A program made the translations under genes and the position numbers. Source: CALINB01 sp938045325 (GTDB lineage Bacteria; Pseudomonadota; Alphaproteobacteria; Rhodospirillales; CALINB01). From it: DNA of 64,000 nucleotides. The notes under the pieces are model-generated. The model was not told the origin of the DNA and did not search any database. It saw only the letters and a list, made by a program, of their open reading frames with translations. The stretch covers positions 62,001 to 126,000 of the forward strand of contig JAYNQW010000003.1 of NCBI GenBank assembly GCA_038114465.1, in the 5' to 3' direction. Shown here one piece after another: positions 17,686 to 26,881 of this stretch; position 1 is the first letter of the stretch; each line of letters opens with the position of its first letter.

Positions 17686-18096
17686 GTGTCGTGGGACTCC
17701 CCTGTGTCAGAACATGATGAAAATGCAAAGAAGCCGGGTCTTAAGGCGCGTGATAACGCCGTGACTGTCGGCGAAGATGATGAGACGGCACCGGTGAAAA
17801 CGCCGGTCGCGGTCGCGCTTCAGTATGAGCCGGATCAGGACAACGCGCCACGCGTCGTCGCTGGTGGGCGGGGCAGCATCGCCGAGCAAATTCTGCAGAT
17901 CGCCTTCGCACAAGGTGTGAAGGTCCGCGAGGACGCCGATCTCGCCGAACTCTTAACAGCCATCGAAATCGACAGCGAAATCCCGACCGAAGCGTTCGCT
18001 GCCGTCGCCGAAATTCTGGTTTATGTCTACCGGGCAAATGGCACACCATTTCCGTTCGAAAACGAAACACCGCCGTCATTAGAGCCATCGCCATGA
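17686..18096 (+). CDS. FlhB C-terminal-domain paralogue (FhlB-like)
   Basis: 136 aa. Residues about 38-125 align with the cytoplasmic C-terminal domain of the FlhB at 8876 in this window: VAVALQYEP matches AVALEYK, and AEILVYVYRANG matches AEVIGYVMRLKG. It lacks the membrane part, and the NPTH cleavage motif is replaced by KTPV just ahead of the match. Such proteins (FhlB/YlqH type) can substitute for the FlhB C-domain in export switching in some bacteria. GTG starts at 17686 or 17704 are both possible and neither has a strong ribosome site. First gene of the fliO-fliP unit, so an export role is likely. Confidence 0.8.
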   Translation: MSWDSPVSEHDENAKKPGLKARDNAVTVGEDDETAPVKTPVAVALQYEPDQDNAPRVVAGGRGSIAEQILQIAFAQGVKVREDADLAELLTAIEIDSEIPTEAFAAVAEILVYVYRANGTPFPFENETPPSLEPSP

Positions 18097-18443
18097 CAAC
18101 TGACCAGAAAATGAATGCCAACGAATTGCAGCAAGGCATCGAGGCAGTCTCAGACATGATTGTCGCCGCGCGCAAATTACTGGCCGCGGGCGAACAGATT
18201 GACTTGACGTCGATCGAAAACGAAATCGATACCTTATGCCAGGCAATCCACGCCGATCCGCCGAAAAATTCACGCGATATCCGCCGCGGACTTGCGGCCA
18301 TCGTCGACGATCTAGATGCACTTGAACACGAATTGAACGACCAGCACCGGCAACTGGAGAAAAACCTTGCCGAACGGACACGCAAACTTGCCTTGGAAGC
18401 CTATAGCGATCCGGCCAACAAAGATTCCGAAAACAAGACATAG
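18093..18443 (+). CDS. Hypothetical helical protein in the fliO-fliP operon
   Basis: 116 aa, not recognised. Almost entirely helical by sequence (heptad-like Leu pattern at 60-105), acidic in the first half, no signal peptide or membrane segment. It starts with ATGA overlapping the FlhB-like stop by 4 bases and is followed by fliO after 23 bases, so it is translated with export genes. A small export chaperone or regulator role is a reasonable guess from context only. Confidence 0.6.
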   Translation: MTTDQKMNANELQQGIEAVSDMIVAARKLLAAGEQIDLTSIENEIDTLCQAIHADPPKNSRDIRRGLAAIVDDLDALEHELNDQHRQLEKNLAERTRKLALEAYSDPANKDSENKT

Positions 18444-18466
18444 ATAAAAGCCATAGAAGAAACTCA

Positions 18467-18790
18467 ATGAATTTAGATTTCAGCGGCTACCTATATATAT
18501 TTTTCGCCCTCCTCTTCGTCCTCGCACTCATTGCCCTGATTGCGGCTTTAGCGCGGCGTTTCGGCCTTGGCTATTCGGGCGGATCGAAATCCGGCGGCCA
18601 GCGGCGTCTTAGCATTTCTGAAGTCCTGACCTTAAGCCCGAAACACAGGCTTGTTCTCGTGAAGTGTGACGATACCGAGCACCTTCTCTTACTGGGCGCT
18701 GCCAATGACATCGTCGTCGAAGGACGGATCAACAAAGCCCGTTTCAGCGATGCCTTAGAAAAAACACATCAGGAAAAACAACATGACTGA
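18467..18790 (+). CDS. fliO: Flagellar biosynthesis protein FliO
   Basis: 107 aa single-pass membrane protein that helps assemble the FliP ring of the export gate. One hydrophobic segment (about residues 8-28), then a short positively charged stretch and a cytoplasmic domain with the FliO pattern RRLSISEVLTLSPKHRLVLV and HLLLLGA. FliO is poorly conserved, so the assignment rests on this pattern and on its position just before fliP, which it overlaps by 8 bases. Confidence 0.85.
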   Translation: MNLDFSGYLYIFFALLFVLALIALIAALARRFGLGYSGGSKSGGQRRLSISEVLTLSPKHRLVLVKCDDTEHLLLLGAANDIVVEGRINKARFSDALEKTHQEKQHD

Positions 18791-19550
18791 GCGGCAAAGA
18801 AAAACCCGGCAAAAGTATTGGGGCATTTTGATCACCGCTTTTGCCGCCTTATTGATGTTCCTGCCCGATCCTGCCGCCGGCCAAGCGATGACAATTGATC
18901 TTGGCGACCGGTCAGGCTCATCGACCGCGCGCATCATTCAGCTCATTTTGATCGTCACGGTCATTTCTATCGCCCCGTCACTGCTGATCATGGTGACCTC
19001 ATTCACCCGGATTGTCGTGGTTTTATCCTTTTTGCGTCAATCTATGGGCACGCAGCAAACGCCGCCGAACCAAGTATTGATCAGCCTCGCCCTGTTTCTA
19101 ACCGTGTTCATCATGATGCCTACATTTCAAAAAGCCTATGACACGGGATTGAGACCGTTAATCGAAGGGCAGATCGAAGAAACCGAGGCGATCGAGAAAT
19201 CCGTTGCGCCGTTCCGGGAGTTCATGATGCGTCATGTGCGGGAAAAGGACTTGCTGCTGTTTACCAGCATTGCCCGCGTTCCTGATGAAGAGGCGAGGAA
19301 ACAGATGCCGCTTCGCGTCTTGGTGCCGGCTTTCATGATCAGTGAATTGAGGCGCGCCTTCGAGATTGGATTCCTCGTTTTCGTACCGTTTCTTATCATC
19401 GATATGGTGGTGGCGTCCGTCCTCATGGCCATGGGCATGATGATGCTGCCACCGATTATCATAGCCCTGCCTTTTAAGATCATCTTTTTCGTCCTTGTTG
19501 ACGGCTGGTACATGATCGCGGGTAGCTTAGTAAGAAGTTTCGGCGGCTAA
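18783..19550 (+). CDS. fliP: Flagellar export gate protein FliP
   Basis: Core export-gate subunit, 255 aa. It has a cleavable signal peptide (residues 1-34, ending near PAAGQA), as FliP normally does, then the hydrophobic helix IAPSLLIMVTSFTRIVVVLSF, the conserved GTQQTPPNQVL, a periplasmic loop, and the C-terminal helices with LRRAFEIGFLVFVPFLIID. It overlaps fliO by 8 bases. Its partners FliQ and FliR lie in the minus-strand operon at 9981-11014. Confidence 0.97.
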   Translation: MTERQRKTRQKYWGILITAFAALLMFLPDPAAGQAMTIDLGDRSGSSTARIIQLILIVTVISIAPSLLIMVTSFTRIVVVLSFLRQSMGTQQTPPNQVLISLALFLTVFIMMPTFQKAYDTGLRPLIEGQIEETEAIEKSVAPFREFMMRHVREKDLLLFTSIARVPDEEARKQMPLRVLVPAFMISELRRAFEIGFLVFVPFLIIDMVVASVLMAMGMMMLPPIIIALPFKIIFFVLVDGWYMIAGSLVRSFGG

Positions 19551-19643
19551 GCGCGGCCACGCCCGTATTGCGCCTATTTGCCATTTTGCCGCGTTCGACA
19601 GTTTGGCCGTTTTTGATCATAATACGGTCAGGAGGCGTGCCGA

Positions 19644-20396
19644 ATGCAGATGCACAATCAATCCCGATTGATCTCACAAATGATTGCCGTAGCAGCAATC
19701 ATATTAACCCTTTCGGGCGGACACCATTCGGCGTCAGCAACCGAAACCAAGGCTGAAGACGGCGTCAAATTAGCTTGGCAAAATTATTTGGACGGCAAAC
19801 ACAAATTGGCTGCAAAACAACTGAAAAGCCTTGCCGACAAAAATAATGCCCCGGCGCAAAATTATCTGGGCACACTTTATGCCAGCGGACACGGCGTTAA
19901 AGCCAATCCAGTGCAGGCCGCAAAATGGTATGAACGCGCGGCGAAACAAGGGTTCGCGCCGGCACAGTTCAATTTCGGATTTTTAAAACTTTACGGTGCG
20001 GGTGACGGTGCTCAGCGCGTACCCGACGATCCCAAAGTTGCCGCCCATTGGCTGGGGAAATCGGCTGAACAAAATGATTCGAATGCGCAATTGCTGTTAT
20101 GCCGGCTTTACCACCAGGGGCTTGGCGTCAACCGTAACTACAAAAAAGCGCTTGGTCTTTGCCGCCAGGCCGCCCAATCGGGCTTGGCCGGCGCTCAATT
20201 CGAACTCGGTATTTTGATCTTACGCAGCCTGGATACAAAGAAATTTCCCGAAGCCTATCAATGGTTCCTGTTGGCCGCGAAACAAAACTTTCCGGGAGCC
20301 GGGCACAATGTCCGCTTACTGGCAAAACGGCTGAAGCCGGATGAAATCAACCAAGTCCACAAAAACGTGGAAAATTGGAAACCCGCCAAACCTTAA
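19644..20396 (+). CDS. Exported Sel1-repeat protein
   Basis: 250 aa with a signal peptide (about residues 1-34) and roughly four Sel1-like (SLR) repeats, seen as the pattern A..YLG.LYASGHGV, NPVQAAKWYERAAKQG, GLGVNRNYKKALGLCRQAA and EAYQWFLLAAKQ. Sel1 proteins are periplasmic or membrane scaffolds for protein contacts. The ribosome site GGAGG lies about 9 bases before ATG 19644. The stop codon overlaps the stop of the convergent speE by 3-4 bases (TTAA). No partner is obvious. Confidence 0.85.
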   Translation: MQMHNQSRLISQMIAVAAIILTLSGGHHSASATETKAEDGVKLAWQNYLDGKHKLAAKQLKSLADKNNAPAQNYLGTLYASGHGVKANPVQAAKWYERAAKQGFAPAQFNFGFLKLYGAGDGAQRVPDDPKVAAHWLGKSAEQNDSNAQLLLCRLYHQGLGVNRNYKKALGLCRQAAQSGLAGAQFELGILILRSLDTKKFPEAYQWFLLAAKQNFPGAGHNVRLLAKRLKPDEINQVHKNVENWKPAKP

Positions 20397-21259
20397 TGTG
20401 ATAATTCGGCGATAAAAGCAGGGAGCGCAAACGCTGCAGCATGCACGGCCGGCGTGTAATACTTTGTTTGGATACCGGCTTGGCCGAAACGGGCTTGCAG
20501 AACCTCAACCGGCACATCCCGCAAGGTCAGATCGTCCGTGGCCCATCCGAGCGCCATAAATCCGCCAATATAGGAAGGGACGACCGTTAAGTAACAATCC
20601 GCATCGGCAAAGTGCGGCCGGCGCCTTTCATTTGACCGTTGTAATTCATCGCATTGAAAAAATGGCACGCCACTCTGAGTGATAAGCACACCGCCGGGCC
20701 GCAGGCATTTTTTACATGAACCATAAAACTCTTTTGTGAATAACACTTCACCAGGCCCGATCGGGTCGGTCGAGTCGACAATGATCGCGTCGAATTTCTG
20801 ATTAGTTTCATTCACAAATTTAATGCCATCATCAATCACGACATTCGCCCGCGGATCATCAAAGGCGCCGTTGCTGAGCGAAGGCATAAATTCGGCACAA
20901 AGATCGATCACGCGCGAATCGATCTCGACCATCGTGATATTTCCAGCGGCGTGCTTCAAAACTTCGCGTAACGTGCCGCCGTCGCCGCCACCGATAATCA
21001 AGACGTCTTTCGCGTTATCCAAAGCGAACATCGGCACGTGCACAAGCATCTCATGATAGGCGGACTCATCGGCCTCCGTTGTTTGGATAACGCCATCGAG
21101 GGCTAGGATACGACCAAAACGGGCATTTTCGAATATGACGAGATGCTGGTGTTCGGTTTTTTCCTCGAACAAAACCCGGCTCACCTCATAACGCTGAGAG
21201 TAGCCGTGCCCAAGCTCGCCTTCTTGACCTTGGTATAGTGTTTCTTCGAAGAATTTCAC
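20393..21259 (-). CDS. speE: Spermidine synthase SpeE
   Basis: Transfers an aminopropyl group from decarboxylated SAM to putrescine. 288 aa, normal length. GGGDGG at residues 90-95 binds dcSAM, with IDSRVIDLC after it, and the active-site Asp lies in DAIIVDSTDP. It starts with GTG at 21259, overlapping the speD stop by 4 bases (GTGA), so translational coupling is likely. Together with speD it makes spermidine. Confidence 0.96.
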   Translation of the reverse strand: MKFFEETLYQGQEGELGHGYSQRYEVSRVLFEEKTEHQHLVIFENARFGRILALDGVIQTTEADESAYHEMLVHVPMFALDNAKDVLIIGGGDGGTLREVLKHAAGNITMVEIDSRVIDLCAEFMPSLSNGAFDDPRANVVIDDGIKFVNETNQKFDAIIVDSTDPIGPGEVLFTKEFYGSCKKCLRPGGVLITQSGVPFFQCDELQRSNERRRPHFADADCYLTVVPSYIGGFMALGWATDDLTLRDVPVEVLQARFGQAGIQTKYYTPAVHAAAFALPAFIAELSH

Positions 21260-21669
21260 GGAAGCAAACCGCGTTTCTGCTCATTCACCTGAATGGCGTC
21301 CGGCTTAAACGCTTCTTTTAAAACGACAACAGATCGATAAGGGTCGCATCGACCGCACATAAAAATATCGATAGCAGCAAATTCTCTTTCGGGCCACGTG
21401 TGAATACTGATATGTGATTCCGCCAACAGCAACACACCGGAAACACCCCCGCTTGATGAGAATTGATGTAAATTTGAATCAAGAACCGTCGCGCCTGCAA
21501 CTTCGGCAGCACGTTGCAACATTTGATCAATATATTGTTTATCGGTTAAATTTTCCGCGCCCCATAAATCGACCAGAATATGAGCGCCGGCATAACGCAA
21601 CCCGTCTTTTTCGACGAAATAATCTTTTTCCTCATCGACAAGCGACAAGTGTTGGGCTTGGTCTGTCAT
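21256..21669 (-). CDS. speD: S-adenosylmethionine decarboxylase proenzyme SpeD (class 1B)
   Basis: Pyruvoyl-dependent enzyme providing decarboxylated SAM to SpeE. 137 aa, the short bacterial form. It self-cleaves between Glu84 and Ser85 in LLAESHISIHTWPE, making the pyruvoyl group from Ser85; His90 and Cys105 (MCGRCDP) are the conserved processing and catalytic residues. The ribosome site GGAGG lies upstream of ATG 21669. Upstream operon partner of speE. Confidence 0.96.
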   Translation of the reverse strand: MTDQAQHLSLVDEEKDYFVEKDGLRYAGAHILVDLWGAENLTDKQYIDQMLQRAAEVAGATVLDSNLHQFSSSGGVSGVLLLAESHISIHTWPEREFAAIDIFMCGRCDPYRSVVVLKEAFKPDAIQVNEQKRGLLP

Positions 21670-21858
21670 AAGATCCTCCCTACCCTATTAAACTGCTGCA
21701 CTCGTTACCGGCTGTTGAGCAGAAAAAGTCCGCATCACCATCAGTCGGCGCGTGTCACCCCCTTTTAATCCCTGGGTCCAGACAATCAATTTCCGGGCGC
21801 GTTAGTAAGACCTTTCGGCCTTCCAATGCAAGAAAATTAAACACTCATTTGCGATTTT

Positions 21859-24800
21859 TTAGTTGATGGAGCTGAGCTTTTCTTTTTTCAGGCGCTCCCG
21901 GTAGGCCGTCATAAACGCTTGGAAGTTTTCCACCTCCTTCACCTTGCCCGTAATTGTGCGGTAATCCAACAGTCCTTGCGCACCTTGACTTGCGATCAGA
22001 CGGAACGCGTCCCTAAAGGGGGTCTTTTGCATCGCTTTGCCGAATTTACGCCGGAGACGACCGATCCCCCGTTCATTGCGCGCCAGGGTTAAGGCGACAG
22101 CCATATCAAGGATGGCTTTCGCCTGCTTATCTTCGAGGGGCTGTCCTGGTTCGGCACCGTATTGTTTTATTACCTGCTGCAGCACTTGGGTCGTGCTCGG
22201 CCAATCACGTTCTTTCCAGAACAAATCGAGCCGTAACAAATTAGCGCTGATGGTCTCATCGTCCTCAAGCAACTTCAAGGCATTGTCTTTTTGATTGAGG
22301 CCGATATAGGCCCGCGCCTTCAAATACCGGCGTTGGTTTTGAAGCGCAATTGGCATGCCCGGAACATTTGTTCGTGACAACACGTTCAAGGCTTTTTCAT
22401 ATTTCTGATCCATAATATGAACGAGTGTTAATCGGGCGCCGATACGGGCACGGTCTACACCTTTAAGCCGGAACTTAATCTGATTATCCAATAGTTTCGC
22501 ACCGCGCGCCAAAAGATCAACCGCAACCAACCGGTCGGCCAAATTACGGATCATTTCATCACCTTTAACGCCGACAGGTGTGAGCTCTTTAAATTCTTCG
22601 TAAATAGCAATCGCGGTAACCGGTTTGAGTCTATCCGCGCCGTTATTGAGAAACAATTCCGTGAAGGCATCGGCCATTTCTTGAGTTACTTCCGGTGCCT
22701 GCGGGTGTTCGGGAAAATGTGTAGCGGCTTGTTTTAAAGTCTTCAGGCCATTGCGGTAATCCCCGATTCCCATGTAAAGGCTGCCGAGACGGCGTAATAG
22801 CTTGAACTCAAATTCATCGCCGCGCCAATCGAAACGTAATTTTTCATATTCGGCGGCAGCCTCCTTACGGTTCATTTTCTTCGTCTTTAGCAACAACTCG
22901 GTTCGGGCGACGGCAGCTTTAGCGCGAATAAGCCGGTCCGGCCCTTTAATGGCCGACTCCCACTTTTTAACGGCAGGGGAGAAACCGCCTGCCAACTCAT
23001 AGAACTTGCCGTAAGAAAAATCGAGATCGGCTTTAACACTACCTTCAATATTTTTTTCGGCTTGGACGATCTTTAAATAACGCCGGGCTGTTTTTGGATC
23101 GCCGACCTTTACGGCACTTCGGGCAACTATAAGGCTTAAGGGCATTTTAAGCCGTTGCGGATAGGGCCGGATGATTGCACCAAGTTTCCGAAGTTCCGGC
23201 GCCGCTTGAACCGTCTGATCTTGTTGCTCAAGCAAAACGGCCTGCCAGAATTTGCCTTCGTCATTACCTTCGAGGCTTTTGTGCTCGAAATCTTTTTTGG
23301 CGTCGTCATACCGGTGGAGCAAGAAATTGGAAACGCCGCGAAGCATGTTGAATTCAGCCTCGTCTCTCGCGCCAGGGCGCTCGCTTTGAATTACGCGTAA
23401 CACACCGAGGGCTTCAGCCGAAAAACCATGCGCGACAAACAGGCGCGCTAAATTCAACCGGGCCTGCTCTTTTAAAGAAGAGCCTTTGGATTTGGCGATG
23501 GCCTGCAGATGCTTCTGACGTTCCCGGCGCATATTTAAAATCGTGCTTTTTCGCCATTTCTTAAGGTCCATGGCGCGGGTTAGCTCCCGGATGACCCCGC
23601 CCTTTTCCTGCGCCGCCGCGGCTGCCACGGCGGTTACCGGCGTTAAATCGAATCGGCCTTGACTTGTTAACTCGATCCCTTGGCGTAACGGGCGAACACG
23701 CAGCGTATCGACTAACGGACGGATAACGACGCCTTGCGCGCTGGGCAACAACTCGACTTGAGCATACCGATGCCGTTGAATAATTCCCTGGCCGAGCGGA
23801 ATGATCGGTACGACGACCAGGTTGTCGCCAACCAGCGGATCGTTCAGAGCAATCGCTTCACCCGGTTCAGGCACGGGAATAAATAGCCGCGCACCTACCG
23901 GCGAATTCGGTTGCGACTTTGTTTCAATGGCCGCTTTGGGTCTTAATTGCTTTTTGCGGAAGTCTAATATCCAAGACAGGCCGTCGCGCTTGAGAATTGG
24001 ATTAATACCAGCAATGGTACTCATACGGATGATCGTCGCCTGTCTTGAGGGCAGCTGTTCTAACGAGCGTATGACATTGCCACCGGCGGCCTTGAGGGCA
24101 TTGATATCGAGTGGACTTGGTTTATCAAAAATCGTCCATAAATATCCGGCACGCCTAAACACAGCGGCGGCGACAGGCTCGTCCCAGTTAAACCGGAGTT
24201 GCACCCCTTGAGTGTTTCCTGCCGCCGAAGCCCCCTGCACCGTCACGGGCGCGAGCTTGCCGCTTTTTGGCGCCGCAGTCGTTGACTGAGCCGCTTGCTG
24301 GCTTTTTGATTTTACCGGCTTGTCTTTTCTGACTTTTGGCGATTGATCTTTTTTAAGCGGTGTTAATGCTGTCGGCTTCCCCGGTTCCAAGGGGATAGGT
24401 TTGTTTTTCTCTTTGCCCCTTGCCTTAGCAGCAGTTTTTGTTGTTTTGCCGGCTGGCGAAGCAGCCGTTTTCGGCACGGCTTTTTGGGTTCCAGGTGCCA
24501 TAACGTCGACGACGACTTTGCGCCCGACATAAAAATGTTTGATCTTAGATGTCGCAGCTACGGAAATGGAAACCATTACCTTTCCGTTTGAACGGCTTGC
24601 ACGAAGCTGTTTGACGTGCCGCGGCGGCCGTTTGGCGGACCGGCCCAGGTCAATGCGCGCCGGCTGATCGAACGTGAGCGAAGCGACATCGCCATTGCGT
24701 GATAACCGATAAGGCACCTTGCGCGGCCAATCAAAAACCAGCCGCGTATATTTTTGATGCACGCCCGTGCGCAATCGAACGACGGGGCCATTCGACGGGC

Positions 24801-25257
24801 TGGTTTTACGCGTGGATGGGGCCGCCTTATTTCTGCTTGGCTGGGCCTTTGCTTGATCTTGTTGTTTCTTAGCGGCGTCTTCCGTGGTCTTCTTGAGTAG
24901 ATCGACGACGACAGCGCTACCCGAATAAAAACTTCTCACACCAAAATCGCCCTTCAGTGCAAAAACAACAGAACGGCCATCAGATCCGGCGCGGGCACTG
25001 CGGACATATGCACGCAACGAGCGCGTCACCCGCCGGTAAGAAGCTTCAATCGGCGAGCCAAAAAAGATGACAAGCCGTTTGCCGGAAATTTTAGCGTCGA
25101 ACGGTACCGGATCGGGCCATTTAAAAACGATCCGACCATAATCTTTATGTGCCGCAGCCCGAACGGTAATCTGTTCTGCCGTCGCGTAACTACTAAGGCC
25201 CACGTCAAACAAAAAAGGCGCCAGCACAATGAGACTACTGAGGACAAACCGCTTCAT
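21859..25257 (-). CDS. Very large exported protein with AMIN-like modules and TPR repeats
   Basis: 1132 aa from ATG 25257, which overlaps the motB stop by one base. A signal peptide (residues 1-28) is followed by two similar beta-rich modules (about 30-125 and 160-260; shared pattern YGRIVFKWP / YTRLVFDWP and VVVDLL / VVVDVM) that look like AMIN domains, a low-complexity Lys/Pro/Thr linker, a third degenerate copy (about 345-430; VQLRFNWDEP), a proline-rich stretch, and a long helical-repeat C-terminal half with TPR character (for example AEYEKLRFDWRGDEFEFKLL). AMIN domains target cell-envelope structures. Co-transcription with the two MotB genes suggests a periplasmic motor or stator scaffold; its function is unknown. 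Confidence 0.7.
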   Translation of the reverse strand: MKRFVLSSLIVLAPFLFDVGLSSYATAEQITVRAAAHKDYGRIVFKWPDPVPFDAKISGKRLVIFFGSPIEASYRRVTRSLRAYVRSARAGSDGRSVVFALKGDFGVRSFYSGSAVVVDLLKKTTEDAAKKQQDQAKAQPSRNKAAPSTRKTSPSNGPVVRLRTGVHQKYTRLVFDWPRKVPYRLSRNGDVASLTFDQPARIDLGRSAKRPPRHVKQLRASRSNGKVMVSISVAATSKIKHFYVGRKVVVDVMAPGTQKAVPKTAASPAGKTTKTAAKARGKEKNKPIPLEPGKPTALTPLKKDQSPKVRKDKPVKSKSQQAAQSTTAAPKSGKLAPVTVQGASAAGNTQGVQLRFNWDEPVAAAVFRRAGYLWTIFDKPSPLDINALKAAGGNVIRSLEQLPSRQATIIRMSTIAGINPILKRDGLSWILDFRKKQLRPKAAIETKSQPNSPVGARLFIPVPEPGEAIALNDPLVGDNLVVVPIIPLGQGIIQRHRYAQVELLPSAQGVVIRPLVDTLRVRPLRQGIELTSQGRFDLTPVTAVAAAAAQEKGGVIRELTRAMDLKKWRKSTILNMRRERQKHLQAIAKSKGSSLKEQARLNLARLFVAHGFSAEALGVLRVIQSERPGARDEAEFNMLRGVSNFLLHRYDDAKKDFEHKSLEGNDEGKFWQAVLLEQQDQTVQAAPELRKLGAIIRPYPQRLKMPLSLIVARSAVKVGDPKTARRYLKIVQAEKNIEGSVKADLDFSYGKFYELAGGFSPAVKKWESAIKGPDRLIRAKAAVARTELLLKTKKMNRKEAAAEYEKLRFDWRGDEFEFKLLRRLGSLYMGIGDYRNGLKTLKQAATHFPEHPQAPEVTQEMADAFTELFLNNGADRLKPVTAIAIYEEFKELTPVGVKGDEMIRNLADRLVAVDLLARGAKLLDNQIKFRLKGVDRARIGARLTLVHIMDQKYEKALNVLSRTNVPGMPIALQNQRRYLKARAYIGLNQKDNALKLLEDDETISANLLRLDLFWKERDWPSTTQVLQQVIKQYGAEPGQPLEDKQAKAILDMAVALTLARNERGIGRLRRKFGKAMQKTPFRDAFRLIASQGAQGLLDYRTITGKVKEVENFQAFMTAYRERLKKEKLSSIN

Positions 25258-25970
25258 CAACCGTCCTTGGAAATCGTTGGGCGGATCACAATATCGATAC
25301 GGCGGGACATTTCCCGCCGCTCTTTTTCACCCACATCAGGCAGTTGCGAAAATAAGCTGTCGGCATAACCGTAGGAGGTAATTGTTTCCGTATAGCCCGA
25401 GCGGCGCAACTCGTTGGCGACGGCAATGGCACGGGCCAGAGACAGCTCCCAATTGGTTTTATAAGCAGTGCCCTGCACTTTGCCCGGCGCGGTATGTCCA
25501 TTTACACCGATTTCATTACCGATATTGCGCAAGACGCCGCCTAAGTTAAATAAAGATTCCTGGGCTTGTTTTTTAAGCTTCGATTCTCCAGGCTCAAAAA
25601 GAATTTTCCCCGGCATGGTAAAAATTAAGCGGTCCTCAAGAAGGATAAGCTTGCCTTTTTCGAGCAATGAATCTTGCTTGATCGCATCTTCCATCAAGGC
25701 CGTCAGATACCCCAAATTAATGGCGCGCTTTCGGAGGATGCTGGCAATGTTGAATTGCGCCGTTGCAGCGGCAACTTTTTTGGAACTGGTCGGACTTAAA
25801 CTTTGCGATAAGGAATCCGTAATCGACTCCCACTTATCATCCTTGATGCTCGACATCGCGAACAACAAGACGAAAAACGTCAGCATCAGCGACACCAGGT
25901 CGGTGAAGATAATCAGCCACGAAATACTGGTTGCCTGCTCTGCCGCTACGGGTTGCGCCTCTATCGCCAT
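25257..25970 (-). CDS. motB: Stator protein MotB
   Basis: Peptidoglycan-anchored stator subunit, 237 aa. The single membrane helix (about 17-40) contains Asp24 in IIFTDLVSLMLTFF, at the place of the ion-binding Asp of MotB. The C-terminal OmpA-like domain binds peptidoglycan (VNGHTAPG, NWELSLARA, RRIDIVI). The gene lies 5 bases after a second MotB-like gene and its stop overlaps the start of the big AMIN/TPR protein. No motA is in the window. Confidence 0.9.
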   Translation of the reverse strand: MAIEAQPVAAEQATSISWLIIFTDLVSLMLTFFVLLFAMSSIKDDKWESITDSLSQSLSPTSSKKVAAATAQFNIASILRKRAINLGYLTALMEDAIKQDSLLEKGKLILLEDRLIFTMPGKILFEPGESKLKKQAQESLFNLGGVLRNIGNEIGVNGHTAPGKVQGTAYKTNWELSLARAIAVANELRRSGYTETITSYGYADSLFSQLPDVGEKERREMSRRIDIVIRPTISKDG

Positions 25971-25975
25971 GCGCC

Positions 25976-26734
25976 CTACTCTTCCGTTTCCTGTGTCTGT
26001 GTATTTTCTTTTGTTTCTTTTTTCTCTTTTACTGCTTTTGCATCTTGGGCCGTTTTTAAATACTTCAAGTTGTCACGTAGCTCATCAATACTGCGCACAT
26101 AGAACCACATAATAATCTGGTCCGGATCCCCCGGCTTAACGCCCACGGTAACACTATCGGGGGGAACACCGCGTTCGCGCATTTTGCTGACAAATGCATC
26201 CGCCCGGCGGAGCTCCATGTTCCGGCCGGTCGACAGATCTTTGTCCGTGACGAAACGGCTTGCCATTACGAGCTCTAAATCATGGCGCATGCCCGGCGGC
26301 CGGCCGCTGAGTGTCGTTACAATACGGTCCAGTAGCTGCGTTTGTGCTTCACGCACCTCCGCCTTCCCCGTCTGAAACAGCGCGTCTGTCGGGACGATAA
26401 TGCGCATCAGCTTCCCGGGTTGTACGATTTCGACTTTTGCGACCTGCAATGATGTTGCAAAAATACCCGTGACGGTTTCTTGGAATGCCTGGCCCGAGGC
26501 GCTGCTGTCTTCCGCTTGCAATGCCGTCGGATCGGTACTCGGCGGAACAGGACTAAATGTTGCCGTTAGGCTTTTCATTGCCGTTTTAGCCTTAACGTCC
26601 TCCAGCGTTGAGAAGCTGTTTAATAAAATAAAAAAAGCGAGCACAAGAAGATAAAGGGCGAGAAAAAGGAACAACGTACTATTCCCAGGATTTACCGGGG
26701 CCGCATTCGTTATTTCGTCATAACTGTTCATCAT
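25976..26734 (-). CDS. MotB-like paralogue without the ion-binding Asp
   Basis: 252 aa. One N-terminal membrane helix (about 20-40; FLALYLLVLAFFILLNS) lines up with that of MotB (25257), but the ion-binding Asp position is Ala26. The periplasmic part keeps an OmpA-like outline (MRIIVPTDALFQTGKAEV, NMELRRADAFVSKMRERGV), while the final RRIDIVI of MotB is replaced by IIMWFYVRS, so peptidoglycan binding may also be weakened. A Lys/Glu-rich tail ends it. Placed upstream of motB, it may be a non-conducting stator-associated protein. The function is inferred only. Confidence 0.75.
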   Translation of the reverse strand: MMNSYDEITNAAPVNPGNSTLFLFLALYLLVLAFFILLNSFSTLEDVKAKTAMKSLTATFSPVPPSTDPTALQAEDSSASGQAFQETVTGIFATSLQVAKVEIVQPGKLMRIIVPTDALFQTGKAEVREAQTQLLDRIVTTLSGRPPGMRHDLELVMASRFVTDKDLSTGRNMELRRADAFVSKMRERGVPPDSVTVGVKPGDPDQIIMWFYVRSIDELRDNLKYLKTAQDAKAVKEKKETKENTQTQETEE

Positions 26735-26881
26735 ATTTTAGCCAAGCACGACCACAACGAATCGAGTTTAGCAAAATTTTCAGCGCAATTCCGCCTCAAT
26801 CGCCCGGAACAGGCCTGCTGTATCTTGTGATTTTTGGGAGAAACCCGTGCCATCCAACACAAGCCCTTCGTGGTTTACGGG

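Noticed and set aside
26735..26881. Promoter at CGTGCCA upstream of the MotB-like genes
   Set aside because: A -24-like sequence exists on the minus strand but there is no -12 partner at the required distance.
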